The translations under genes and the position numbers were made by a program. DNA of 64,000 nucleotides from Daphnia pulex. Its lineage: Eukaryota; Arthropoda; Branchiopoda; Diplostraca; Daphniidae. The notes below the pieces were generated by a model. The model was not told where the DNA came from and made no database searches. It worked only from the letters and a program-made list of their open reading frames with translations. This document shows positions 24,628 through 35,617 of the stretch, piece by piece (positions within the stretch are counted from its first letter, which is position 1; the number at the start of each line of letters is the position of its first letter). The stretch covers positions 8,883,501 to 8,947,500 of the forward strand of contig NC_060018.1 of NCBI RefSeq assembly GCF_021134715.1, given 5' to 3'.

Positions 24628-25284
24628 TTCAAAACTGAAGCGGATCTGAGGATGATAATGACTCTTGACTGGAGATTTTTTACACGCGTTTTCGACACGT
24701 TTTGGTTGCTTCAACACTGTAACGGGTAATCCATCTCTGGGCAATTGATGAAAAAAAATGAATTATTGATTCATTTTACTTTTAGGAAATTAAAACTTTT
24801 AATCTAGTAAGTAAATCATTTCTCATTAAACAATATAAAAGATTACTCTTTTTAGTTGAAAATTTTTTTCATCATGAAACAACCAAAAACAACTCACCTT
24901 CTTTTTAGAAGGCCTTACGCAAGGTTTCCGCAACCTGTGACACCGGGAGCTCTCTTTTAAATTTAATTATCTTTTAAATTTATCTGAATCTTAATTTCCT
25001 TAGTTGAAACCAAACCATCTTAAACAATTTCTGGGCTAAAGTTCATTAAAGTTCATGCAAGTTTTGAGAAAGTACTTCATTTCATTATTAAATATTAAAT
25101 GCTTGGAAACAAATTTGACGGTTGCTTAACCCGTTTTACTCGCGCGAGACTTCGAGAATATCGACTAAAAAAACGTCATTCTGTAGTCTGTAGTCTTCTG
25201 CTACTAAAAGCGACCGAAGACCGAAGAGAACCGTCATCTCTTCATTGTTGCGGATTTCCTTTCTGTCGGAACAAATTAGTCAAA
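24628..25284. promoter_or_regulatory. Shared intergenic region between divergent Polr3f and Clptm1
   Basis: About 660 bp separates the start codons of two genes transcribed away from each other. It must hold both 5' UTRs and both promoters. No TATA box stands out. Confidence 0.45.
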
Positions 25285-27841
25285 ATGGAAGAGCAACAGA
25301 TTGCAGCAGCTGCGAATGCGGATAATGCTGTGGTATTTACATTTCCGTTTCATAAATAGGGTTTTTTTTCCCAAAAAAGATAAGATGATTCATACCTTGT
25401 GGGTCCCATGGGTATCGCATCTGATCCGGCTACTAATAATTATATCCGAATATCCCAGAATAACCCTGGAGCCGGTCCTCCGCCACCACACAGGGGAGAA
25501 TCTTTCTTTGCTATAGCAAAATCACTCATGGTTCGAGCTCTGATCATCTACTTCATCACATCAATGTTCAGAAGACCCTCTGTTCCTGTGGAGAAGGCAG
25601 GCGGAATACCCCAATCAGTTAAAACAGCCTCAACCCAGATCTATGCCAATGGCACAACTTTTGTATGTGGATTCTTTCACAGCCCAATTCATTTACAACT
25701 TGCGTGACTTCAATTTTTCATCCATATCTTAGGATCTTTGTGTTTATATATCAGAAGACTCCAACCTACCAGACTTTAATGATCCCAGTCAGCATGTGTG
25801 GACACTGCCAAACTTGATGTATGGGGACTGGTATAGTGGACCAGAGAATAATGGAATATTTACCCAGGAACTTGAGATCCCTGTTCCTGAAGTGGTTCAA
25901 AATAACGGGTCTTTTTACCTACACACCTTCCTCGTCCGTTCGGGTGATTCCCCCGATCCTAGCGGTGTTAATGGACCTTATAGACCTGATTATACAGTGC
26001 ACAGAACAAGGAAAATGAACCGACTTAAAAAAAGGAAATATGGTAAAACCCATAATTTGTTGACTGGGACCACTGTAGCAACTGAAGAAGAAATTATGGT
26101 ACAAATCAATTTTGCCAACTGAAAAATGCTTCTATCTAATTCTAATCTAATTCTTTTTGCGTTTTCAGAAAGCCGAAACTGTCAAGGAAGAAATTTTATC
26201 ACATTGGCATCCAAATTTAACTATTAACATTATATTTGACTATACTGCTTGGACCAAAGGAGCCATTCCTTCTCCAATTGATCAATGTAAGCTATATTGA
26301 ACCTTACTCCAAAGTTCGTTTTTAATTTTTCTTTGACCTTTTACAGTTATTGAGTTTTCAAACAGTGGGGAATATTATAAGCCTATAGTTTACTTCAATG
26401 ATTATTGGAACCTAGTCAAAGACTACCAGCCATTCAATACCACTGTCAAGTAGGATTTTATTAAATGTTAAAACAAAGTATCCTTTTTACAAGTGTAATT
26501 TTTTTTTATTGAACTAGGACAATTCCTTTGCGTTTAACGTGGCAGCCGCTTTCGATGATTAAGTGGCAGGTTTACGCTGCACAGTCGATGAAGAATCAAT
26601 GGGCACAAGGTGGACCATTAGGATCTCTGTTGTATGGCGAAGTAAATGATGAAGTCATGGATGAAGAACAAGATTCATTGAAAGAAGCCATGCTCGACAC
26701 CAATCCATACCTGTTGGGCATGACATTTATTGTGTCTGTGGTGCACAGTATTTTCGAGTTTCTCGCTTTCAAAAACGGTTTGTCAGAAATAATTCAGAAA
26801 CAGACGATTCCTTAACTAATATTTTAAAACGTTTGTAGACATTCAGTTTTGGCGCCAAAGAGAATCACTGGAGGGTCTTTCAGTTCGTTCCGTCTTCTTC
26901 AACGTATTTCAATCCTTAATTGTTTTGCTGTATGTGCTAGACAATGAAACCAATATGATGATTCGTATTAGTTGTTTCATCGGTCTTGGGATAGAAGTTT
27001 GGAAAATTCACAAGGTAAAATGAATTTTAAAAAGTCGAATTGTTATCGATTAAATGGATCACTAATTTCATCGACTTGAAATTAAGGTGGTCGACGTAAA
27101 GATCGATCGAGAGAACCCCGTCTGGGGATTCTTCCCTGTTCGCTTTGCTGATAAAAGTTCGTACGTTCACTCTCACACAAAGGAATATGATGCACTTGCA
27201 TTCAAATATCTGTCATGGGCTCTTTATCCACTTCTCATTGGGTATGCTATATATTCGCTTGTGTACGAGGAACACAAAGGTTGGTACTCGTGGGTACTCT
27301 CCATGCTTTACGGCTTCCTCTTGACGTTTGGTATGACATTAAATATTTTACCCTTATTAAATTAAAAGCTAATGTTATCATATCTGTTTTAGGATTCATT
27401 ATGATGACACCTCAGCTCTTCATTAACTATAAACTCAAGTCTGTAGCTCATTTACCGTGGCGCATGATGACTTACAAGGCTCTCAACACTTTCATTGATG
27501 ATATTTTCGCTTTCGTAATCAAGATGCCCACACTTTACAGAATTGGATGCCTGCGTGATGGTGAGCTTTTTTTAGTTGTATAATTTCTCCTTTACCCCTT
27601 ATTTTAATGATTTTCTTTTTCATTTCCTGCGATAGATATAATTTTCTTTATTTTCTTGTACCAACGTTGGATTTACCGAGTCGATCCTTCGAGAGTGAAC
27701 GAGTATGGTGTTTCTCAAGAGATGCTCGAAGTTCACCAACAACAAAACGGATCTGTCAACGCCATAGAGCCGGCTCTGGCCGCAGAAGAAGAAATAGCTG
27801 CGGCTGAGCCGAAAGCACCAGAAGAGAAGAAAAATGAATAA
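25285..27841 (+). CDS. Clptm1: Cleft lip and palate transmembrane protein 1 homologue (CLPTM1)
   Basis: Clear coding exons are about 25408-25662, 25733-26098, 26169-26286, 26347-26449, 26518-26777, 26839-27014, 27087-27330, 27393-27560 and 27636-27841; from the ATG at 25408 they encode 631 aa with consistent phases. CLPTM1 is a multi-pass ER/Golgi membrane protein, shown in vertebrates to retain GABA-A receptors. Diagnostic stretches are HWHPNLTINI, EFLAFKN, SLEGLSVRSVFF, HKGWYSWVLSMLYGFLLTFG, LPWRMMTYKALNTFIDD and YQRWIYRVDP. The N-terminal half is a large luminal-type domain after one membrane segment; the C-terminal half holds several membrane helices, then an acidic tail. The start is uncertain: an ATG at 25285 opens 16 codons ending at a good donor (25333), but no AG acceptor restores the phase, so translation may begin at 25408. 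Confidence 0.96.
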
Positions 27842-27955
27842 TATTTCTTAAAAAGGTGAATTAATTAGTCCAGAAGCGCAGATTTTAATGTGTTGAATGT
27901 TTGTGTAAGTGTGTGTAATGTGAACAAAAAATACATTGTTGAACTGCATGCAGTT

Positions 27956-28520
27956 CTATGATGCACAAGCTCTCTTCCATTGCTTTATCTTCTTGGCTTC
28001 CTTGCTGGTACGCTTCTCAGTCTTCTTAAGCAGCCTCTTTGTGTACTTGATCTTCTTGGTAGACATCCACACAGGGAATTGATATTTCTCATTTCGCATG
28101 GTTTTCATGTTCGGCTTTTGAAGTTTCCTGGGTCTACCGTGGTCTGATGTTACTGATTCTGCATCCTCATCTGTGGTCACATAATCTGATTCCTCTTGAA
28201 CTTCCATGGACACCGCTGTGGCATCTAAATAAGACAAAGTCCGAATAAATATACTGAATGAAATATATCTGAAACTTTTTACGAGCTTTACCAATAGGAG
28301 GGTCAATAGCAGCAAGTTTGGCCTCAATCACTTCTTCAGCAACACCTTCTTTCTGTAGCTTGCGTTTCTGCATAAGTTTTTCTTCCTGTGCATCTAACTT
28401 TTGCTCAGCCACAGAAGCGACCAGCATTTTATTCATTCGGGTTAGCACTTTGACGTCCATTTTTTCTCGTTTAATGGCCCTCATCTTCCTCTTCCATTTG
28501 CTCCTTAAACTCTTGGCCAT
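27956..28520 (-). CDS. Llph: Protein LLP homologue (LLPH), ribosome-biogenesis factor
   Basis: Two exons on the minus strand, 28520-28292 and 28224-27956, encode about 165 aa. The first residues MAKSLRSKWKRKMRA are almost diagnostic of the LLPH/learning-associated protein family. The C terminus has the matching YQFPVWMS segment followed by a strongly basic Lys/Arg tail. Family members are small, basic nucleolar proteins that act in large-subunit ribosome assembly. The middle holds an acidic patch (TTDEDAESVTSDHG), and the protein is longer than the human one (129 aa). It converges on Clptm1, with the two stop codons 114 bp apart, so their 3' UTRs probably overlap. Confidence 0.94.
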
Positions 28521-30157
28521 TTTATATTAACTTGAAAAGATGTCAATCAAAATTCACACTGAATTAAACTACGAACAAGTATTACTAGTGAAAGAATCTC
28601 GAATAGTGGCTGATGCGTGTGAATGTGTGATGTAGACGACGTTTGAAGCACGTGGAATTGAGGCCATCTATCGGCCAAATAATTGTATTCCAATAGATGG
28701 TGCTGAAAATTTTACCAAAGGAAAAATTTCAAAAATCGAGAGAAAAGGATGCAAGAGGCTTATATATATCAGTGTATGTATACACGCCCGCTTCTAAGCT
28801 TTAGAACTTGTTGCAGATGTCGAACGCATTTACGTCATCATTGGTTAAATCCAGCTTGGAAGCGGCAGCAATAGATCGGCAAACGCCGATAAAGGAAAAG
28901 GCAAAAAAAAACAAGAGGAAAGTTCAATTGTCTACTAGTACTACATGAGTCATGAAAGTGTCATGTTGCATTAAGATATATGTCATGTATCATTTTCTTT
29001 TTGTTCACTGAAAAGTAAATATGGGAACAGTAGTGACCGTGAATGACAGTTGAGTACACACCCCACAAAAGTTTTGCACGCAGGTGAACAAACGTTCGTA
29101 CATCTGTTGAAATCCCGCCGCTAGATGGCGTGGAGGTACACTTTTCCTGTGCCATTCTCCTTTTTTTTTAAATAAACGGTAGACTAGTAACGATCGGAAT
29201 TTTTCTTTTTTTTTTCCAAAATTTATTTTCCAGAGAATAAAGCAACAACATAAAACACAATCAAGGAGTCGGTACAGTCCAAGCCAAAAATAAAACGAAA
29301 AAAACAAAAAATCTATTGTTTCATCTCCCAATTCGTGATCAAATTCGCCAAAAGGTCCCGGACACAAAGGGAGAGACTAGACAGCCCACCCAACCAGACA
29401 AAAAAGCTCGTCCTATGTTGCAGGAGCAGCAGACCACCGGAACACTATTAGTAAGCAGACTGGACCTGTAAAAAAATAATAATAACAACGGACACAAAAG
29501 GTTAGACACACGGCCCCCCATGGCCAGACAACAACATTTTTTTGAAATAATAATAAAAAAACTCTCACACACAGTTTAAAAAAAAGTAGGACGAAAAGGT
29601 TATTGAATAACAAAAAAAATCATACATTGTCGCATGTCAGCTTCCTCTCCACCACACACACACCACACACAAAAAAAAACATTGCACGAAGTCTATAAAG
29701 TAGGCTAACTAGCTTAACACATAACGGTGAAATTCTTCAACTTTTTTCCCGAAGCCTCAAAATGTACTCTACGACCCTCCTCAAATAGTTTGGTTGCCAT
29801 AGAGCCAAAGGCCTATACTGCTATATCCCATATATATATTACGGTGCCTTTTCCCTTATATATTGTATACTACTGGCGCGAGGGAGGAAAGCACATCATG
29901 CTTTAAGGGTAGGACGGGAATTTTTCTTTGTTAGCGGGCGGGATCAAGTCGGATGTAACGTAATATTAAATAGACGTTCATATCGACATTCCAATCTGAG
30001 CAGGGAATAAAGAGAAGAAGAAGAAGAGATGAATTAAACACACTGATAGTAATATGATACATCCAACAGCCATCATCAACAGGGACGAAAAAATGAACAA
30101 AGGAAAAGCCAAAATTGCCCCGCGGCTCGTGATAAGCTCGGTGGCGTCGTCGTTCAT
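28521..30157. other. Non-coding region between Llph and the let-7 complex
   Basis: No coding exon recognised. AT-rich stretches, homopolymer tracts and short tandem CA runs dominate. One strong CTCF-like motif lies at 29117-29130 and a weaker palindromic variant, GGCCATCTATCGGCC, at about 28662-28676. This stretch could include the 3' part of the let-7 complex primary transcript. Confidence 0.6.
29117..29130 (+). promoter_or_regulatory. CTCF-like motif
   Basis: GCCGCTAGATGGCG fits the animal CTCF core (CCASYAGRKGGC type) in forward orientation. Confidence 0.5.
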
Positions 30158-30233
30158 CGTCCCATACCTGAGAATCTAGCCTGTGATAGGTACAATTCCA
30201 ATCACTCACAAGTTAGGGTCTCAGGGAACGGGC
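30158..30233 (-). ncRNA. mir-125: mir-125 (lin-4 family) precursor hairpin
   Basis: The mature sequence at 30206-30227 on the minus strand begins TCCCTGAGACCCTAAC and appears identical to miR-125. The 3' arm at 30165-30184 (ACAGGCTAGATTCTCAGG) pairs well: CCTGAGA with TCTCAGG, and CTTGTGA with TCACAGG. The loop is about 20 nt. It is the last member of the cluster. Confidence 0.97.
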
Positions 30234-31235
30234 CAGATTAGCAGCTGCCCCCCACCAAAAAGAAAATCAAATAAAAGAATAAAAGTCTGCAAAAATATAC
30301 GTATAATAATAAAAATACGTCATAATCCGTGATAATACTTTTTTTTTTTCTTTTCGGGGGCAAGTGAAGGTAGGAAGAAAAAAAGCGGAAATTTTATTAT
30401 CGAAATTTCAGTGACCCAGTCACGTAATATTCCTTTTTTTTTTTTTAACGAGAATGGGCGGGTATAGACGAAAATGTTTCATGTAGGAAGGAACCAGATG
30501 ATTTGATTATTACACAGACAGTCAGACAAAAAAAAAGTTTTTCGGGAGCGGCTATACGCTGAGTAGACATAGAGGGATATATATATGTATATATAAATAT
30601 ATAAAAAATAAAGGAGGAAAAGAAGAAGAAAGGGGGAATACAAGATGGCGTCTGAGAGACGCCCCGAAAAACCCCCAGCGCGGCATCGATCGGGTCGCCG
30701 TCGCTGTGCGCTCGTTCAGACTCTCTTTTCTCATCGGGAGGAGACACAAGAGACGTCCATCCCCTCCAGCCTATACCCACCGCCACCACCACCACCACTA
30801 CCACCCTAAAAGCCATTCCGCCCCTCCTCGGCTGGACTCCCGACAACATTGGAAGAGCAGCAGCAGCACAGCTGTCTGGTGTGCCCTTACGTGCGTTTGG
30901 TGCATCGCCGAGTATATATACACACACAGACAACCATCATCCAGCAGAGAGTTACTTCTTCCTTTCTTCTTCTTCATTTTGAACGAACGACGCCAGCGAC
31001 ATCCGGCGGATCAATTCTAAAACAATTATGAATATTTAATAATCATTATTAATTTATGTACCTTAGTAAATCATAACGAAGAAAAATTTCATTTAAAAAA
31101 AGGAGAAGATGAAGAGTCCCGCGAGGAAAGTTAGCAAGTTGTACAGTTCCACCGGGGCGCGCGCCATTTGTCCTCTGTCCAAAAAACGGAACCGAACGGA
31201 AAAACCAAAAAAATTTTGATTTCGTCCGGTTGATT
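30234..31235. other. Spacer between mir-125 and let-7
   Basis: About 1 kb of non-coding DNA, T/A-rich below 30.6 kb with a TA-rich run at about 30579-30610. A YY1-like CAAGATGGCG lies at 30641-30650. No further microRNA hairpin was recognised. Confidence 0.55.
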
Positions 31236-31304
31236 TCCATATTTTTCGAGAGTCTATCCGGCAACGCGGCTGTGTAATACCGAACCATACAACCTACTAC
31301 CTCA
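31236..31304 (-). ncRNA. let-7: let-7 microRNA (mature 31283-31304)
   Basis: On the minus strand the mature sequence begins TGAGGTAGTAGGTTGTATGG, which is the conserved let-7 seed and body with G at position 19, as in vertebrate let-7c. It lies between mir-100 and mir-125 as expected. The 3' arm is weak: GGTTGT can pair with ACAGCC and GGTAG with TTGCC, giving an unusually short hairpin of about 48 nt. An alternative longer fold to CTCGA is poorly paired. The precursor limits are therefore approximate. Confidence 0.93.
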
Positions 31305-31424
31305 ACCCGCAAGATCCATTCTTGGCATACTAATCACGTTTCATCGGTTTTTGATTCGACTAGATATAATAATAATAATGTCGGCGAAATCTAATCATGA
31401 TTGGGGAAAACTGATGGCGTCGAT

Positions 31425-31518
31425 CAGCTTGGACCCTTAGAATCGTACTTGTGATGTCATCAATTATGAATTTGGGGTGAATTCACACACAAGTTCGGAT
31501 CTACGGGTTCGAGCGAGT
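31425..31518 (-). ncRNA. mir-100: mir-100 (mir-10 family) precursor hairpin
   Basis: The mature sequence at 31488-31509 on the minus strand begins AACCCGTAGATCCGAACTTG and appears identical to miR-100 (the GTAGATC form). The opposite arm at 31432-31451 (CAAGTACGATTCTAAGGGTC) pairs with it across a loop of about 36 nt. It is the first member of the cluster. Confidence 0.97.
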
Positions 31519-31869
31519 CAACGTGAGTTGAAATGAATTTGCAGTTATCATAATTTAAAAAAAAAAAGAAAGAAAAAGAGACAAAAGAGAAACGGGAGGG
31601 AAGGCAGAGAGAAGGTGTCGGTTGCTATGGGGAGGGAAGCCTTGGTGCAGTCGACGGGGATAGAAAACCGCCCAGCCAATTGGGGTCGATGGCTATGCGC
31701 CCTCGTCCAATGGGAAGCGTTTGCCAATTTTTTCTCCTCCTCCATCCCGCTAGCGGTGATTGGTTCCCTCATTTTGGCCCACACACACACACACACCGCC
31801 ACCACCACCACCACCACTAAAATATAAAGGAATTCGAAATGAGGTTAAGACGGAAATAAACTCTCCCAA

Positions 31870-31893
31870 ACACACACACACACACACACACAC
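31870..31893. repeat. (CA)n microsatellite
   Basis: An uninterrupted run of about 12 CA units. Confidence 0.95.
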
Positions 31894-33276
31894 AAGAGTC
31901 TCGGTGGTTATGTGCCATGCGCCTGCTCCACTTCTTCTACCCCTCTTTCTGCCACCCGTCCACCCTTTTGGAACACATTTTTAACTGCACTCAACTCGCC
32001 TAGAAAATCACCCAAAAAAATGTTGAATTGTCATCAGCACCTGAGTAATCTCGCTCCCCGACGACTGGAAATTTTACCCTTTCGTTATGGCCGCTGCCGT
32101 GACTTTCCCCCCTCCCCTGTCGCCCATCACAGCCGAGAGAAAGAAAAATGGATACGTAATCAGACAAAAGACCATCAGACAGCAGCCAGCAGCAAAGCCT
32201 ACACACACAAAAAACTTTTTCTTTTTTTCCCATGTCTGATTGAGATTTTACATAGAGAAAAAGACTCGCCGGGTATACGCCCAAGCCTCTCTCTCTCTAT
32301 CACGTCGGGTTCGGCAACAGTCGCTGTCTATAGGAAACAAAACAAAAAAAAAAGCCAAGTGGTTACGTCAGATGAGGGTGATGCAATTAAAAAAGATTTC
32401 CTTTTTGAATCAAGAAAAATCCCTCCCCCCTCTGCGTCTCCTAGTGAACTCCCCCCCCCCTCCTTTTTCCTCTTGACTAAAAAGAAAAAAAAATCGATGG
32501 AAGCATTTTCACTTGGTTGCCGAACCCTTGGCCAGAGTGCATTGGCCTCGTTGTTGTGTGTGTGTGTGTGTTGTATAAATCGATGCTGTCTGGGCCGCTC
32601 TCTGCGGCAGGTTTTCCAGTGGGTGGTGGGGTGATGGTGGTGGGTGGGCGGAGTCGGGCGGTGGCGACGGCGGCGGCGGCGGCGGGATTCAGGGTATAGT
32701 AACCCCGCCGAAAGCGCTTCGTATATACCAAGTCTGGCTGACTGTCTGGCTTTTTTTCTCTCTGCTCTGCTCTTTTCTTCAAGCAAAGAGCTCTCTGTGT
32801 GTGTGTGTTATATTCCTTTCTCCCTTCTTTTCATCCACTTCTTCTTCTGCTTCTGGATTATCATTTCTCTCTCCTTTCTTTCTTCTTTTACACGGCTAAC
32901 CTCCTCCTCCCGCGGCAACTACTCCGGCTAGTGGCTCACGCTTTACACACACACACACACAGACACACTCAGACATGGGGAGACTCACGTCACGCTCTAC
33001 GGATCAACTTCTATTCTTAGTTTTTTCTCGACTAGCCAGGTCGCCGCGCTATATAGTATAGTATACCCTCCTCCGGCTACACGGGGAAAATATATACACA
33101 CACACAGACATACACACCAACGGGAAAAAAAACTAAAAAACTATTGAACGCCCCTTTTTATTCCGGCTAGTGACCGAGTCTTCTATTATCTAGTTGAAGC
33201 TTGAGTCTAACATTTTCCAACGATTATATTAGAAATGTGATGAGGAAAAATTGTTGGATGAAATTGATGAGGCGGA

Positions 33277-33383
33277 TCGCTAGATGGCTGCTACTATTAT
33301 TACGAAAATTCGCAAACAAGTCGCATCGGTCGCTAGATGGCCTGGTTTACTTTGGGCCAAACTGTCTGCCGCTAGATGGCAGC
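33277..33383 (+). promoter_or_regulatory. Cluster of three CTCF-like motifs
   Basis: TCGCTAGATGGCTG (33277-33290), TCGCTAGATGGCCT (33330-33343) and CCGCTAGATGGCAGC (33369-33383) all read forward, spaced 53 and 39 bp apart. The third is close to a perfect animal CTCF core. The DNA between the copies is not repeated, so this is not a simple tandem duplication. Confidence 0.55.
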
Positions 33384-35330
33384 CTTGACAAAGGAGGGTT
33401 GCAGGGGTGGGCTAAATGAAGAGAAGGGGGAGAGCAAATAGGGGAGGAGGTCGGCTTTTTTGACATCGTCATCATCATCATCAGTTAGGGGTTGAATACC
33501 TGATGCACAGTTATGCCAATCATGAATGAGGAGGAAGAGAGGGGGTGGGTGGGTATTCACAAGGGTGGGCGCAGGTGTTTGTGCGTGGCCATTTAGGCGG
33601 TGGGGGGAAAAAATAAAAGAGGGGTGCTGATGGGTGTCAAACTACATGATGTGTCAACATTGCTTGGGCCTACCTCGATTTTTTCGAATTATTTTTCAAC
33701 GAAAATGTTGAACCCTCTAAGAAAGATCAGATTTCACGTGATGGTGATTCTCCCCACAACGACAGGGTTTCTTTCTTTCTTTCTCGATTCGAAAATTCCA
33801 TCGTAACATTTGACGCCATTGTGACAATCCCCTTCTCGACTTGAATCAAAAAAAGGGGGTGAATCAAAAAGATTTCTCCTGCTAAGAACAAAAGATGAAA
33901 GAGGAGCTTTACAATATGAAGGACTTTTTTTCCATCTTACAACCCTTTGGCTACGAAACTCTCCACTAAAACTCCAGTACTCCACCCTTTTGATTTGATT
34001 TTTCAAAAACATAAAAATAAAATTATGTCCTTGTGTGTTAATTTTGAGTTGACGAGCCTGAATTGAAGAAGAAGGGAGAGAGAAAAATAAAAATTAAATT
34101 TAAAAACAATTTCGATCAATTCACTTCTTTGGGAAGGAGGGTGGAGCTCACGGGTTGGAACAAAGGAGAATTCCGACAGTGACGTCACGACGAGGTCAAG
34201 TCTGGTTCTGTCTGACTCTCCCCGTCCCTGGGATAAAATAAAATAACACACAGACACACACACCTCCCGACGGCCCTCCCCCAACCATTAAACCTTCTTC
34301 TTCGATCGATTTCTCTTTAAATTTTTCTTCAACTTAAAAATTTTGTGTTTCTGGCGACATTTTTTCTTTCTTTCTTTCTTGGTCGGCGGCTCAACGGGAG
34401 AAAAAACGGCGGCGGTTTCCAAACCGGAAAGAAACCAATCCCGGGACTTTTTTTTTTCTTTTTCTTTTAATACACACCGACACACATTTTGTATGTTCTC
34501 TCTTTCTCTCTCTCACTAGGATAATTTTTCCATCAAAAATTGTTTTTTAATTTTACCTACATCATTTTCTTCTGATGGAGTTGGCACACACACACTCAAA
34601 TATCACGGCCGCCATTTTTGTTTGTTTCATTTTTTTTCTTTCTTTTTTCGCTAGGAAAATTATTATCCACATCATCTTGATGGAAATCTGTTTTTTTCTC
34701 TTTCTTTTGTTAAAGTTATTCACATACACACACATTCACGGAGCACACAGAGACACACACACACACACAAATCACGTATCCACACCGGCGTGACTGGTCG
34801 GTCAGGAGGGTGGAAGAGGGAGGCTCTTTTTTTTCCCGAATGGAAACGCCAAAAGAGAGAATGAAATAAACGAAAAGAATAATCGAGAGAAAATAAGAAG
34901 CCATTGAACGACGACGTCACTTTATGATTTTCGGTTCGGGACAAGTCAAAAATAAAAAAAAAAAAGAAGAAAAAAAAATGGCGAAAAAGAATGGGGAACA
35001 CGTCACTTGTCGGACTGTCCATGTGTGAACGAATTTTTCGAAAAAATGAAATAAATTCCCGAAAGGAGAAACGAATCAATAAAAAAGAAAACTGGGCTCC
35101 TAAAAACATTACACGCACGAAAAAAAGAAAAAGAGTCCCGGAATTTTAAAAAAAAAGAAATCCAGACAGACAGACGGACGGAAAGAGAAGAGAAGGAGAA
35201 AAATGTTGACGTGTTACACATGCGGCGTCTGTTGAGCAACTGGCGGGGAGAGCCGGCTCCTGGGCTCCTCGGCTCCCCTCCTTTTTTTATTTTTTCGGTC
35301 GGGAGTCGGGAGGTGGTGTCGGCATGCTTC

Positions 35331-35344
35331 GCCACCTAGCGACG
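35331..35344 (-). promoter_or_regulatory. CTCF-like motif, reverse
   Basis: On the minus strand the site reads CGTCGCTAGGTGGC, which fits the CTCF core. Confidence 0.45.
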
Positions 35345-35600
35345 GGTCTCGGCCCGACGAGACAGCCAAAGGGGGGCGGAGTTTCGATTGCCGGCGTGGT
35401 GACAACCAATCCCTAAGTACTGGGCAAACTCGCACACACAAAGAAGGTGGGGGAGGAATCGTGGTGGGTGAGGGGGTTCCAGTTCCACACAGACAGAAAG
35501 AAGGTGGAGGGGGGGGGGAGGGGAGGCAACCTGACGTCACCCCTTTCAAAACGAACGGGCTCTTTTTTTTTTCTCCCCCCTTTTCCCCCCGCCAATCCTA

Positions 35601-35617
35601 GTGCCACCTAGCGGTGG
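35601..35617 (-). promoter_or_regulatory. CTCF-like motif, reverse
   Basis: On the minus strand the site reads CCACCGCTAGGTGGCAC, one of the best matches in the window. Confidence 0.5.

Larger units (their letters stand above)
30158..31518 (-). ncRNA. let-7-C: let-7 complex: mir-100 / let-7 / mir-125 cluster (minimum extent)
   Basis: Three conserved microRNAs lie within 1.36 kb on the minus strand in the order mir-100, let-7, mir-125. This is the ancestral bilaterian arrangement, and in Drosophila all three come from one long non-coding transcript. They act as developmental timing regulators, repressing targets such as lin-41 and abrupt/chinmo-type genes in known systems. The limits given span the outer hairpins only. 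The real primary transcript should extend further, probably with its promoter somewhere above 31.5 kb. No protein-coding exon overlaps. Confidence 0.95.

Noticed and set aside
30641-30650. YY1-like CAAGATGGCG as let-7 complex promoter element
   Set aside because: It lies between let-7 and mir-125, downstream of the first microRNA, so it cannot be the main promoter; the motif is short and common.
31912-32786. Overlapping open frames of 150-240 codons on both strands
   Set aside because: Composition follows CA/CT/poly-T tracts, giving runs of His/Thr/Ser/Pro or Phe. There are no domains and no splice-consistent neighbours.
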